Origin: an uncultured Massilia sp.
GTDB taxonomy: Bacteria; Pseudomonadota; Gammaproteobacteria; Burkholderiales; Burkholderiaceae_D
Assembly: GCA_913778765.1 (NCBI GenBank)
Contig: CAJYXO010000223.1
Location: forward strand, 1 to 33,163
Length of the DNA stretch: 33,163 nucleotides
Direction: 5' to 3'
The notes below the pieces were generated by a model. That model saw nothing but the letters and a program-made list of their open reading frames with translations, ran no database searches and was not told the origin of the DNA. Below, piece after piece: positions 20,083 through 27,895 of the stretch (position 1 is its first letter; each line of letters begins with the position of its first letter). Made by a program: the position numbers and the translations under genes.

Positions 20083-20158
<76 letters not shown>

Positions 20159-20189
20159 ACTCTGAAGTAAAGCAGTAAGGTAGTTCCAG

Positions 20190-20265
20190 GTCCCCATCGT
20201 CTAGAGGCCTAGGACATCACCCTTTCACGGTGAGTACCGGGGTTCGAATCCCCGTGGGGATGCCA
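20190..20265 (+). tRNA. tRNA-Glu (TTC), copy 1
   Basis: 76 bases with encoded CCA; anticodon loop CTTTCAC gives TTC, the T arm has GGTTCGAATC. The acceptor GTCCCCA pairs with TGGGGAT, with G-U at the end pair. Three identical copies occur in 530 bp. Confidence 0.97.
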
Positions 20266-20274
20266 AGAATACAG

Positions 20275-20315
20275 AGGGGTCAGAGCCCACCCGAGAAATT
20301 CGGGCTCTGACCCCT
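20275..20315. repeat. GGGGTCAGAGCCC hairpin element, copy 1
   Basis: AGGGGTCAGAGCCC (20275-20288) and GGGCTCTGACCCCT (20302-20315) form a perfect 14-bp inverted repeat. It starts ten bases after tRNA-Glu copy 1. It resembles REP sequences associated with RAYT transposases in betaproteobacteria (from memory); no transposase is present here. Confidence 0.75.
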
Positions 20316-20368
20316 GAAAAGGTAGTGCCAACATCGTGAAAACGATGCTGTGAGAAGTAAGCGCAGTG

Positions 20369-20377
20369 TGTTATGAT
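20369..20377 (+). promoter_or_regulatory. Extended -10 element before second tRNA-Ala
   Basis: TGTTATGAT fits an extended -10 and lies 17 bases before tRNA-Ala copy 2; a -35 is not clear. Confidence 0.45.
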
Positions 20378-20393
20378 GCTGCGTTCCCGAAAC

Positions 20394-20469
<76 letters not shown>

Positions 20470-20494
20470 AGTTTCGGAAAACAGGTAGTTCCAG

Positions 20495-20570
20495 GTCCCC
20501 ATCGTCTAGAGGCCTAGGACATCACCCTTTCACGGTGAGTACCGGGGTTCGAATCCCCGTGGGGATGCCA
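20495..20570 (+). tRNA. tRNA-Glu (TTC), copy 2
   Basis: Identical to the copy at 20190 with encoded CCA. The preceding bases GGTAGTTCCAG are shared with copy 1, which marks a duplicated block. Unlike copies 1 and 3, no hairpin element follows. Confidence 0.97.
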
Positions 20571-20640
20571 AGAATGAGAAGGTGAACGCCCGTTCAGCGG
20601 GGCGACACCGAAGCAGTAAAAGTAGTATAAAGAGTTTTAG

Positions 20641-20716
20641 GTCCCCATCGTCTAGAGGCCTAGGACATCACCCTTTCACGGTGAGTACCGGGGTTCGAAT
20701 CCCCGTGGGGATGCCA
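20641..20716 (+). tRNA. tRNA-Glu (TTC), copy 3
   Basis: Third identical copy with encoded CCA, without a partner tRNA-Ala. TATAAA at 20626-20631 is too close to be its promoter in the usual geometry, so it is probably read from upstream. Confidence 0.97.
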
Positions 20717-20725
20717 TAATCGGAC

Positions 20726-20764
20726 GGGGTCAGAGCCCACCCGGGAACACCGGGATCTGACCCC
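20726..20764. repeat. GGGGTCAGAGCCC hairpin element, copy 2
   Basis: GGGGTCAGAGCCC (20726-20738) pairs with GGGATCTGACCCC (20752-20764) with one mismatch. It begins ten bases after tRNA-Glu copy 3, the same offset as copy 1. Confidence 0.75.
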
Positions 20765-20773
20765 ATAGGACAA

Positions 20774-20822
20774 AGACCGGAGCAGACCGCCCGCGCATGC
20801 GGGAAGGTGCTCCGGTTTTTCT
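20774..20822 (+). terminator. Intrinsic terminator of the tRNA cluster
   Basis: ACCGGAGCA (20776-20784) and TGCTCCGGT (20808-20816) form a 9-bp GC-rich stem enclosing an inner CCCGC/GCGGG stem, followed directly by a T-run. It lies between the last tRNA and earP and rules out an earP start before it. Confidence 0.8.
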
Positions 20823-20851
20823 ATTTGGTCGTCCACTCTTTTCAAACGATC

Positions 20852-22000
20852 ATGTCACCAGAATTTCCCCGCACCCTCGCCATCTTCTGCAAGGTCGTCG
20901 ACAACTACGGCGACATCGGCATCTGCTGGCGCCTGTCGCGCCAGTTCCACGCCGAGCATGGCATCGCGGTCACGCTATGGGTCGACGACCTGGCGAGCTT
21001 CCGCCGCATCTGGCCGGCAGTCGACACGCAGGCCGCCGTGCAGGACATCGACGGCATCACGGTGCGCCACTGGGCCGGCCAGGACGGCGAGTACGCGCCG
21101 GCCGACATCCCCGACGTGGTGATCGAATTCTTCGGCGTCGACCTCCCGCCCGGCTATATCGAAGCCATGGCGCAGTGCGAGCCGCGGCCCGTGTGGATCA
21201 ATTACGAAGGCCTGAGCGCCGAGGAGTGGGTCGAGGGCTGCCACCGCCTGCCGTCGATGCACCCGCGCCTGAAGCTGACCAAGCATTTCTTCTTCCCCGG
21301 CTTCACCGACAAGACCGGCGGCCTGCTGCGCGAGCGCGGCCTGATCGAAGAGCGCGAGCGCTTCCAGGCCGATCCCGCCGCGATGGCGGCCTTCCTGGCG
21401 CGCTTCGGCGTGACGCAGGATGAAAAGGCGTCGCGCAAGGTCAGCCTGTTCTGCTATCCGGAGGCGCCGGTGGCCGAGCTGTTCGAGGCTTGGGAGCAGG
21501 GCGGATCGGCCGTCACCTGCCTGGTGCCGGAAGGCGTGGCGCGCGCGCAGGTGAGCGCTTTCATGGGCGCCGACGCAATGGCCGGCGCCTGCGCGACCCG
21601 CGGTGCGCTGACCGTGCGCGTGATACCCTTCATGCCGCAGACCGACTACGACCGCCTGCTGTGGGCCTGCGACCTGAACTTCGTGCGCGGCGAAGACTCC
21701 TGGGTGCGCGCCCAATGGGCGGCCCGCCCCTTCGTCTGGCACATTTATTTGCAAGATGAAAACTTGCATCATGTTAAACTCCGCGCGTTCCTGGAAAAGT
21801 ACACAGTGAACATGCAGAGCCTGGTCGACTTTTCCCTGTGCTGGAACGGCGCAAGGGAAGGACGCATGGACCCGCTGTGGACGTCCCTGCAAGCCGAATT
21901 GCCGACGATTTCGCGCCGTGCCCGTGAGTGGGAAGCGCAGATGTCGGCAAACGGCGATTTAGTGAGCAATCTGCTGGATTTCGCCCGGTCGCTGCGATAG
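20852..22000 (+). CDS. earP: EF-P arginine rhamnosyltransferase EarP
   Basis: Transfers rhamnose from dTDP-rhamnose to an arginine of elongation factor P, which activates EF-P for relief of polyproline stalls. The 382-residue protein belongs to the DUF2331/EarP family: an N-terminal [15 protein letters not shown] places Asp17 and Asp21 where the family has its essential aspartates, and [20 protein letters not shown] is the conserved C-terminal donor-site region. The frame opens at 20807, but that start falls within the tRNA terminator, so I use the ATG at 20852. It is 65 bp upstream of its substrate gene efp, the usual pairing. The dTDP-rhamnose genes are not in the window. Confidence 0.95.
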   Translation: MSPEFPRTLAIFCKVVDNYGDIGICWRLSRQFHAEHGIAVTLWVDDLASFRRIWPAVDTQAAVQDIDGITVRHWAGQDGEYAPADIPDVVIEFFGVDLPPGYIEAMAQCEPRPVWINYEGLSAEEWVEGCHRLPSMHPRLKLTKHFFFPGFTDKTGGLLRERGLIEERERFQADPAAMAAFLARFGVTQDEKASRKVSLFCYPEAPVAELFEAWEQGGSAVTCLVPEGVARAQVSAFMGADAMAGACATRGALTVRVIPFMPQTDYDRLLWACDLNFVRGEDSWVRAQWAARPFVWHIYLQDENLHHVKLRAFLEKYTVNMQSLVDFSLCWNGAREGRMDPLWTSLQAELPTISRRAREWEAQMSANGDLVSNLLDFARSLR

Positions 22001-22017
22001 GCGGCCGGAAAATAACG

Positions 22018-22026
22018 TGGTATGAT
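22018..22026 (+). promoter_or_regulatory. Candidate extended -10 promoter for efp
   Basis: GTGGTATGATG contains TGGTATGAT, an extended -10, about 40 bp before the efp start codon; the -35 region is GC-rich and unconvincing. It would let efp be expressed apart from earP. Confidence 0.5.
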
Positions 22027-22065
22027 GCTCGGTTACAGCAACTCCTTTTTTGGTTAATAATTCCT

Positions 22066-22641
22066 ATGAAACCCGCAAAAGAAATTCGTGTCGGCAACAT
22101 CATCATGGTCGATGCCAAGCCTTTCATCGTGCTGCGCTCTGACGTCAACGGCTCGAGCCGCACGGGCTTCACCTACAAGTGGAAGATGAAGAATCTTCTG
22201 ACCAACGCGCCGCTGGAAAACGTGTTCCGCGGCGACGACAAGTTCGACGTGGTCGTGCTGGACAAGAAGCCGGTGACCTACTCGTACTTCGCCGACCCGC
22301 TGTACGTCTTCATGGACGAAGAGTACAACCAGTACGAAATCGAAGAAGAGAACCTGGGCGACGCCATCAACTACCTGAAAGACGGTATGGAATGCGAAGC
22401 CGTGTTCTACGACGGCAAGGCGATCTCGGTCGAACTGCCGATCACCATCGCACGCCAGGTCATCTACACCGAGCCGGCCGTCAAGGGCAACACCTCGGGT
22501 AACGTGATGAAGGAAGCGAAGCTGGAAAACGCGATCGAGTCGAAGCAGTTCACCATCCAGGTGCCGCTGTTCGTCAACCAGGACGACGTCATCGAGATCG
22601 ACACCCGTACCGCCGAGTACAAGAAAGTCGTGCGTAACTGA
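22066..22641 (+). CDS. efp: Translation elongation factor P (Arg32 type)
   Basis: Binds between the ribosomal P and E sites to promote bonds at consecutive prolines. The 191-residue protein has the three beta-barrel domains of EF-P, with KYK-like N-terminal KOW sequence, [14 protein letters not shown] in the middle and the terminal IDTRTAEY. The tip of domain I reads NGSSRTGF and puts arginine at position 32, the residue rhamnosylated by EarP, rather than the lysine used by EpmA systems. The ATG at 22066 begins the conserved N-terminus. It ends in a strong terminator and is preceded by earP. Confidence 0.98.
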   Translation: MKPAKEIRVGNIIMVDAKPFIVLRSDVNGSSRTGFTYKWKMKNLLTNAPLENVFRGDDKFDVVVLDKKPVTYSYFADPLYVFMDEEYNQYEIEEENLGDAINYLKDGMECEAVFYDGKAISVELPITIARQVIYTEPAVKGNTSGNVMKEAKLENAIESKQFTIQVPLFVNQDDVIEIDTRTAEYKKVVRN

Positions 22642-22658
22642 TTACGCATCGCTGGATG

Positions 22659-22689
22659 AAAAAACGCTGCCTCGGCAGCGTTTTTTTTT
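22659..22689. terminator. Bidirectional intrinsic terminator between efp and the TetR gene
   Basis: ACGCTGC (22664-22670), loop CTCG, GCAGCGT (22675-22681), with an A-run before and a T-run after. It can terminate both efp and the convergent regulator gene. Confidence 0.85.
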
Positions 22690-22710
22690 GCCTCGGCAGG
22701 AGCCGCTGCC

Positions 22711-23316
22711 TCAAGTCCGGCAGCGCAAGCCATCCACCAGCAACCCCACCATCTTGCGCGTCAGCGCCGTGTCCTCGACCGGATTCGCCTTGCACAAGGT
22801 GGCCGCGGCGCGCAGCAGCTCGTCGGCCTCGTAACCCGGCCGGATCGCGCCTTGCTCGACCGCCGTCCGCAGCAGCGAGGCGAGGGCGGGGCGCAGGCGC
22901 GCGTAAAAATAGTCCGGCAGCGCGGCATAGGCCGCGTGGTCCGACTGCAACGCGTTCGACAGCCCGCGCTTGGTCAGGATGAAGTCGACGTAGCGCTGCA
23001 TCCAGCGTGACAGCGCCTCGCCGGGGTCGTGCTCGGCGGCGATGCTGACTGCCGCATCGGCGCAGTCGTCGATCCGGGATTTCATCACCGCGACGATCAG
23101 GTCGGCGCGCTGCGGGAAGTGGCGGTACACCGTGCCGACGCCGACGCCGGCCCGCTCCGCGATCGCGCGCACCGGCGCGTCGACCCCCGATTCCGTGAAA
23201 ACATCCATGGCTGCCTGGAGCAGCGAGCGCAGGTTGCGCTGGGCGTCGGCACGCTTGCCGCGCGGGTTGTCATCCGCGGCCGCCGCGGCTGGTTCTTGCT
23301 CTGGTGTCGTATCCAT
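22711..23316 (-). CDS. TetR-family transcriptional repressor
   Basis: A 201-residue regulator. After a disordered Ala/Pro-rich start comes the TetR N-terminal DNA-binding domain (about 25-75) with the helix-turn-helix AIAERAGVGVGTVYRHFPQR. A helical C-terminal ligand-binding domain follows, ending LVDGLRCRT. The ligand cannot be predicted. I use the ATG at 23316; longer in-frame starts to 23412 would overlap the operator region and the divergent small gene. The 73-bp gap to that gene contains two matched palindromes that are very likely its operators, so autoregulation and control of the small gene are expected. Confidence 0.92.
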   Translation of the reverse strand: MDTTPEQEPAAAAADDNPRGKRADAQRNLRSLLQAAMDVFTESGVDAPVRAIAERAGVGVGTVYRHFPQRADLIVAVMKSRIDDCADAAVSIAAEHDPGEALSRWMQRYVDFILTKRGLSNALQSDHAAYAALPDYFYARLRPALASLLRTAVEQGAIRPGYEADELLRAAATLCKANPVEDTALTRKMVGLLVDGLRCRT

Positions 23317-23332
23317 AAAAAATACTATTAAA

Positions 23333-23371
23333 CGGAACGTGGTTCCGGTTATAATCCGGAATCGCGTTCCG
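23333..23371. promoter_or_regulatory. Paired TetR operators flanking a -10 element
   Basis: CGGAA-N5-TTCCG occurs twice, at 23333-23347 and 23357-23371, with centres 24 bp apart. A perfect TATAAT at 23350-23355 (plus strand) lies between them, so a bound repressor would block the promoter of the small gene at 23390. The same spot is close to the regulator start on the other strand. Confidence 0.75.
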
Positions 23372-23389
23372 CTTTTGGAGGATGATACC

Positions 23390-23584
23390 ATGAACAAACC
23401 GCACGTCTGCATGTTTTGCCGCTACCGGAAGGCCCGGGCCAAGGATCTGGCGTTCTGCTGCGCCGGTGCGGAATTCCTCCATGCGCAGGCGCCAGGCCCG
23501 GAGCAGGCGCCACGCGCATCCGCGCGCGGCATGCCCGAGCGCCTGCGCTATCCGAGACCCGAGCATTTCCAGCCGTCGCGCTAG
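23390..23584 (+). CDS. Small Cys-containing protein under TetR control
   Basis: A 64-residue ORF that I do not recognise. It has an excellent ribosome site (GGAGG nine bases before the ATG) and a promoter within the paired TetR operators, which argues that it is real. Cys7 and Cys10 form a CxxC and Cys23-Cys24 a second pair, within a basic N-terminal half; the C-terminal half is Pro/Arg-rich and probably disordered. It could bind zinc or act as a redox or metal-stress peptide, but no function can be assigned. A remnant of a longer gene is the main alternative. The next gene, the amidase, is 78 bp downstream with its own promoter-like palindrome. Confidence 0.6.
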   Translation: MNKPHVCMFCRYRKARAKDLAFCCAGAEFLHAQAPGPEQAPRASARGMPERLRYPRPEHFQPSR

Positions 23585-23604
23585 CGCGACGCGGCATCTC
23601 AGCC

Positions 23605-23652
23605 GTGTCACATGAGCAACTTTACTGCTATGCTCATGCAATTATTTGACAC
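23605..23652. promoter_or_regulatory. Palindromic promoter/operator of the amidase gene
   Basis: CATGAGCA (23611-23618) and TGCTCATG (23631-23638) are exact reverse complements, and GTGTCA (23605-23610) pairs with TGACAC (23647-23652) outside them. TGCTATGCT, an extended -10, lies at 23626-23634 inside the palindrome. The arrangement suggests a regulated promoter. Confidence 0.5.
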
Positions 23653-23662
23653 GGAGAATTGT

Positions 23663-25261
23663 ATGAAACGCAGGGATTTCGTTCGTCTTGGTGTGAGCGC
23701 GGGGATGGCGGCCGGGATGGTCCGGACGGCAGCGGCGGCGCATGCGAAAAGCGCAAGCGCCGCCGGCATCCTCGACGCCGGCGTCCAGGAGCAGCAGGCC
23801 CTGATGGCGGCCGGCAAGCTGAGTTCGAAGTCGCTGGTCCAGCAATACCTGGCGCGCATCGCCGCCGTCGACAAGGCCGGCCCCCGCCTGAACGCCGTCA
23901 TCGAACTGAATCCCGATGCGCTTGCCATCGCCGAGGAACTGGACCGCGAACGCAAGGCCGGCAAACTGCGGGGCCCGCTGCACGGCATCCCGGTCCTCAT
24001 CAAGGACAACATCGCCACGGCCGACAAGATGAGCACGACCGCCGGCTCGCTGGCCCTGGCCGGCGTACGCGCCAGCAAGGACGCCTTCGTCGCGCAGAAG
24101 CTGCGCGAGGCGGGCGCCGTCATCCTCGGCAAGACCAACCTGTCGGAGTGGGCCAACATGCGCTCCACGCATTCCGTCAGCGGCTGGAGCGGCCGCGGCG
24201 GCCAGACCCGCAATCCCTACGCGCTGGACCGCAACACCAGCGGATCGAGCGCAGGCTCCGGCGCGGCGGCGGCGGCGGCTTTGGCCACGCTGACCATCGG
24301 TACCGAGACCGACGGCTCGATCGTCTCGCCTTCGTCGACCTGCGGCATCGTCGGCATCAAGCCGACCCTGGGCCTGGTGAGCCGCAGCGGCATCATCCCG
24401 ATCGCGCATTCGCAGGACACGGCCGGCCCGATGACCCGCAGCGTGCTCGATGCGGCCCTGCTGCTGGGCGCGATCGCCGGTGTCGATGCGAGCGACGCCG
24501 CCACCAGGAACGGCCAGGGCAAGGCGGCCGACTACGCCGCGGCGCTGCGTCCGGATGCCCTGCGCGGCAAGCGCATCGGCGTGGCCCGCAACTTCTTCGG
24601 CAGCAGCCCGGCCATCGATGCCGTCATCGAAAAGGAGCTGGCGATCCTGAAGGCGCAGGGCGCGGTGCTGGTCGACGTGGAGGTGCCGAACGTCGACAAA
24701 TACGGCGACAGCGAGCTCGAAGTCCTGCTGGCCGAGTTCCGTCCGGACCTGGAAGCATATCTGCGCGACTACGCGCCGCACGCGCCCGTGAAAACCATGG
24801 CCGACATCATCGCCTTCAACGAGAAGAACGCCGGGCGCGAGCTGCGGCACTTCGGCCAGGAGCACCTGGTCGCGGCCTCGAAGAAGCCGGGCCTCGACGA
24901 CAAGGCTTACCGCGACGCGCTCGCCAACAACCACCGCTACGCGCGCGAAGAAGGCATCGACAAGATCCTGAAGGAGGAGAAGCTCGACGCCCTGGTCGCG
25001 CCGACCGGCGGCACCGCCTGGCTCACCGACTACATCAACGGCGACCATTACGGCGGCAGCTTCTCCTCGCCGGCGGCGGTGGCCGGCTACCCGCACGTCA
25101 CGGTGCCGGCCGGCTACGTGGCCGGTCTGCCGGTCGGGATCTCTTTCGTGGGCGCCGCCTGGACCGAGGCCAGCCTGATCGGCATGGCCTACGCCTACGA
25201 GCAGGCCAGCCTGCGCCGCCGCGCGCCGGCTTTTCCGGCCACCGTCAACGCCCGCGCCTAG
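23663..25261 (+). CDS. Tat-exported amidase (amidase signature family)
   Basis: Serine amidohydrolase of 532 residues. The N-terminus MKRRDFVRLGVSAGMAAGMV has a twin-arginine motif and a hydrophobic stretch ending near Ala-rich sequence, so the folded enzyme is probably sent to the periplasm by the Tat route. The amidase-signature triad is visible: Lys in VLIKDNIAT, the cis-Ser in NTSGSSAGSG, and the nucleophilic Ser in GTETDGSIVSPSS. The ATG at 23663 has GGAGA upstream; the extra residues from 23612 would hide the signal. Substrate is unknown; the family includes peptide amidases and GatA relatives. No gatB or gatC is present, so it is not the tRNA amidotransferase. Confidence 0.9.
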   Translation: MKRRDFVRLGVSAGMAAGMVRTAAAAHAKSASAAGILDAGVQEQQALMAAGKLSSKSLVQQYLARIAAVDKAGPRLNAVIELNPDALAIAEELDRERKAGKLRGPLHGIPVLIKDNIATADKMSTTAGSLALAGVRASKDAFVAQKLREAGAVILGKTNLSEWANMRSTHSVSGWSGRGGQTRNPYALDRNTSGSSAGSGAAAAAALATLTIGTETDGSIVSPSSTCGIVGIKPTLGLVSRSGIIPIAHSQDTAGPMTRSVLDAALLLGAIAGVDASDAATRNGQGKAADYAAALRPDALRGKRIGVARNFFGSSPAIDAVIEKELAILKAQGAVLVDVEVPNVDKYGDSELEVLLAEFRPDLEAYLRDYAPHAPVKTMADIIAFNEKNAGRELRHFGQEHLVAASKKPGLDDKAYRDALANNHRYAREEGIDKILKEEKLDALVAPTGGTAWLTDYINGDHYGGSFSSPAAVAGYPHVTVPAGYVAGLPVGISFVGAAWTEASLIGMAYAYEQASLRRRAPAFPATVNARA

Positions 25262-25270
25262 GACTGAACC

Positions 25271-25462
25271 ATGACGAACACCACGCACAAGGACATCGCG
25301 GTCGACTTCCTGAAGATGACCGCCGCCGGCCAGGTGGAACAGGCTTTCGAACGCTACGCCGCACTGGACTTCCGCCATCACAATCCGCACTTCGCCGGCG
25401 ATGCCGCCGCCATCGGGCAGATGCAGCCCGATCCCATGCCGAACCAACTCGGGATGTTCTAA
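25271..25462 (+). pseudogene. SnoaL-like (NTF2 fold) gene with internal in-frame deletion
   Basis: A 63-residue ORF beginning MTNTTHKDIAVDFLKMTAAG and continuing to FRHHNPHFAGDAAA, which matches the N-terminus of SnoaL-like proteins of about 120-150 residues. The last 16 residues (IGQMQPDPMPNQLGMF) resemble the C-terminal tail I remember for the same family, of the form DIGQ-x-P-x(3)-PN-x-NGMF. The middle, including most of the beta-sheet, is therefore missing without a frameshift. The fold could not form, so I call it a decayed gene. The stop overlaps the convergent GMC oxidoreductase stop by four bases. It lies 9 bp after the amidase. Confidence 0.6.
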
Positions 25463-26790
25463 ACCAGCGCCTGCCCAAGCCGCTTGCCCAGCGCCAGCAG
25501 GGTGAGCGTGGGCGGCAGGCCCCAGGGTTCGGGGATCACCGAGGCGTCGCACACGTACAGGCCCGGCGTCGCGGTCTGCAGGCCGCTGTCGACCTGGTCG
25601 CCGATGCGCAGGCTGCCGCCGGGGTGGGCGGCGAAATGGTGACTGGCGAAGATGTGATGGGCGCCGGCGCGTTCCAGGATGCCGCGCGCAATCTCGACCC
25701 CTTTGCCGAACTTCGCCCGGTCCTCGGGCAGCAGGGTCTTGTCGACCCAGTGCTGGCCGATGCGCCCGCCGATGCCGTCGCGGATCTTGACCATGATGCC
25801 GAGCGTACGGGGGTGCGCGCCCAGCCGGTCGACGCGTCCGGCCTGCAGCGCGAAGCCCTGGTACATCGCCTGCGGCAGGGTGAGGTCGGCCAGCGCGATG
25901 CCGTCCACATGCCAGCTGGCGCCGGCCGCCATCGGCACTTCGGCGCCGGGCGCTTCGGCGTCGAGGTCGTCGACGCTGCCCATCACCGCCACCACCGGAT
26001 CGCTGAAGAAGGCGGCCGGACGCGCCAGCAGCTTCGATGCCCGCAGCAGGCGCGGGCTGCCGATGCCGCCGGCGGCCAGCACGATCCGGCCGGCGCGCAG
26101 CGTCTCCGTTTTTCCATCGATGTGCGCTTCCACGCCCACGGCGCGGCCGTCTTCCACCAGCACGCGCCGCACGCGCGCACGCTCGCGCAGCACCGCGCCG
26201 TGGCGGCGGGCTTGGTCGACGAAATCGCGCGCCGTCCACTTGGCGCCGAACGGACAGCCGGCGACGCAGCGCCAGCAGCCGCTGCGGCAGGCGTCGGGAC
26301 GGATCATCTTGTCGAGCTTGCGCCAGTCGAGCGAGAGCTCGCGCGCAGCAAGCATGATGCGCGCCGCCATCGGGCCGACCAGGCTGTCCGGCAGCGGCGC
26401 CATCGGCAGTTCGGCGCGCAGCACGCCCAGCGCCGGCGCCAGGTCGATGCCGCGGGCCGCGAACATTGCCGGCGGCGGCGGCGCGGCGGTCGCGAAGTTG
26501 ATGGCCGAGCTGCCGCCCAGCGTGATCGCGCGCACCAGCAGCGAGGCGTCGCGGTGGATGAAGGCGCCCTTGCCGGGCACCGCCGCCATGCCCGCCATCT
26601 GCAGCATGCTGCCGCGCAGGGGTGCGGCGTCGCCCTGTTCCAGCATCAGGACCCGGGCGCCGCGTGCGGCCAGTTCGCGCGCCACGCTGGCGCCGCCTGG
26701 GCCGGTGCCGACGACGATCGCATCGTAGGAGACGGAAGAAGATTCGGGCATGCGTGCTTGCGGAAGTGAGCTGGTTTGCGGGTGCTGCAT
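25459..26790 (-). CDS. GMC-type FAD-dependent oxidoreductase with Cys cluster
   Basis: A 443-residue flavoprotein. The N-terminal dinucleotide fold is VGTGPGGASVARELAARGARVLMLEQG, followed by the flavin-contact LGGSSAINFATA. The C-terminus has SHHFAAHPGGSLRIGD and LYVCDASVIPEPWGLPPTLT, which fit the GMC active-site and FAD segments. Between them ACRSGCWRCVAGCPFGAK holds four cysteines spaced C-x3-C-x2-C-x3-CP, a pattern that could bind a metal or Fe-S cluster. It is shorter than typical GMC enzymes of 500-560 residues. There is no signal peptide, so it is probably cytoplasmic; an alcohol or sugar donor is possible. The start may instead be the ATG at 26751, immediately before the FAD fold. 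Confidence 0.85.
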   Translation of the reverse strand: MQHPQTSSLPQARMPESSSVSYDAIVVGTGPGGASVARELAARGARVLMLEQGDAAPLRGSMLQMAGMAAVPGKGAFIHRDASLLVRAITLGGSSAINFATAAPPPPAMFAARGIDLAPALGVLRAELPMAPLPDSLVGPMAARIMLAARELSLDWRKLDKMIRPDACRSGCWRCVAGCPFGAKWTARDFVDQARRHGAVLRERARVRRVLVEDGRAVGVEAHIDGKTETLRAGRIVLAAGGIGSPRLLRASKLLARPAAFFSDPVVAVMGSVDDLDAEAPGAEVPMAAGASWHVDGIALADLTLPQAMYQGFALQAGRVDRLGAHPRTLGIMVKIRDGIGGRIGQHWVDKTLLPEDRAKFGKGVEIARGILERAGAHHIFASHHFAAHPGGSLRIGDQVDSGLQTATPGLYVCDASVIPEPWGLPPTLTLLALGKRLGQALV

Positions 26791-26915
26791 GCTACCACTG
26801 CGCGGCGCGGCCGGGTTCGTAACATATGCTTACAAACAAGTTGGCAGCGTTACACAGGCGCGCGCCACGGGCGATCGTAAACCCGTATGCTGAGTCATCT
26901 AACAATGATTCTCTT

Positions 26916-27359
26916 ATGCAACCATCGCTCGTTTTCCGCCCCCTGGCCGTTCCCTTGCCCGACAAGGTGTTGCTGGCGTTCCGCAAGGATGCCGGCTGGA
27001 GCAATCGCGACGCCGGACCCGGCGCCGGCGAACGGCCCGGCAGCCTGGTGCAATGGGTGACGGTGGAGGCCGGGAAACGGCGTGTCGGTATCGCCCGCCT
27101 GGAACTGGCGCCGCCGGTGTTCTGCTATGTGTCCGACCTGATCGTGCTGAACAGCCACCGCGGTTGTGGCATCGGCGAATGGTTCATGAAGCAGATCGAG
27201 CAGCACTGCATTGCGCGCGCGATTCCGCGCATGCTGCTGTTGCCGATGGACGGCAGCCGCCGCTTCTACGACAAGCTCGATTTCATCGACGACCCGATGG
27301 CCGCCGGTTTCCTGAAGAAGGACATCGGCCCCGCACGCCGCATCGGTCTGCCGTTCTGA
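26916..27359 (+). CDS. GNAT-family N-acetyltransferase
   Basis: A 147-residue acetyl-CoA-dependent acyltransferase. The core motif is visible as VSDLIVLNSHRGCGIGEWFMKQIE, where RGCGIG binds the pyrophosphate of acetyl-CoA, followed by the strand-helix element MLLLPMDGSRRFYDKLDF. The frame opens at 26826, but I use the ATG at 26916, where conserved-looking sequence starts. The substrate is unknown. It is divergent from the GMC gene and ends six bases before the convergent lipoprotein gene. Confidence 0.85.
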   Translation: MQPSLVFRPLAVPLPDKVLLAFRKDAGWSNRDAGPGAGERPGSLVQWVTVEAGKRRVGIARLELAPPVFCYVSDLIVLNSHRGCGIGEWFMKQIEQHCIARAIPRMLLLPMDGSRRFYDKLDFIDDPMAAGFLKKDIGPARRIGLPF

Positions 27360-27365
27360 CGGGGC

Positions 27366-27881
27366 TCAGCGCCCGGCCGCCTGCTTGGCCTTGGTGAAGA
27401 CGGGACCCCACAGCGGGTGGCCGTGCTCGCCGGGAGCGAGGTCGAAGGACGGATCGAGGCGCAGCGCCTTGTCGAAGGCCTGGCGGCACTGGGTCGGGCG
27501 CGAGGTCACGCAATAGCTGAAGGCCGTGTACTTCAAGGCCGTGACCCGCGTGGACAGCGGCCCGTTGCTGACGTCGCGCGCGGACAGGCGCCTGATCGCG
27601 CCGTTGAAATCGCCATCGTCGTACAGCTTGACGCCGTCGCGCAGGCCGTTCCCGCCTTTCGCATTGTCCGGCACGCCGTCGCCGTCGCGGTCGCGCTGCG
27701 GGCTGTTGTCGCGCTCGGCCACCGGCGCCGGGCGGGCAGGCGCCGGCCGCGCCGCCGCCGCTTTCGGGTGCGAGGGCGTGCGTGGCGCTTTCTGGTCGAA
27801 GATGGGAAATTCGGCGCAGCCGCCGAGGAGCAGGGAGCCGGCGGCAGCCAGGATCAGCAGGGAAAGGCGGGTCTTTTTCAT
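27366..27881 (-). CDS. TssQ-like T6SS-associated lipoprotein
   Basis: A 171-residue predicted lipoprotein: MKKTRLSLLILAAAGSLLLG precedes the lipobox Cys22. A Pro/Ala-rich spacer follows, then a DxDxDGxxD calcium-loop-like motif (64-72, DRDGDGVPD) and a TPR-like helical domain (KLYDDGDFNGAIRRLS, CRQAFDKALRLDPSFDLAPG). The C-terminal part matches my recollection of the TssQ family, lipoproteins linked to type VI secretion; I rate this moderate. An ATG at 27893 (MHPYMKK) is the alternative start and is nearer to a GGTGAG. It follows the pseudokinase gene by 14 bp and is probably co-transcribed. No other T6SS gene is seen. Confidence 0.65.
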   Translation of the reverse strand: MKKTRLSLLILAAAGSLLLGGCAEFPIFDQKAPRTPSHPKAAAARPAPARPAPVAERDNSPQRDRDGDGVPDNAKGGNGLRDGVKLYDDGDFNGAIRRLSARDVSNGPLSTRVTALKYTAFSYCVTSRPTQCRQAFDKALRLDPSFDLAPGEHGHPLWGPVFTKAKQAAGR

Positions 27882-27895
27882 GTAGGGATGCATGC

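Noticed and set aside
23663..25261. GatA subunit of the tRNA amidotransferase
   Set aside because: A Tat signal and absence of gatB or gatC make a stand-alone exported amidase more likely.
23642..26239. Open frame of 865 codons on the minus strand opposite the amidase
   Set aside because: Antisense shadow caused by third-position GC bias; the amidase and GMC frames carry clear family motifs.
23659..26769. Open frame of 1036 codons on the plus strand across the amidase and GMC genes
   Set aside because: It is Arg/Gly/Pro-rich shadow sequence of GC-rich codons and overlaps well-supported genes on both strands; no domain is recognisable.
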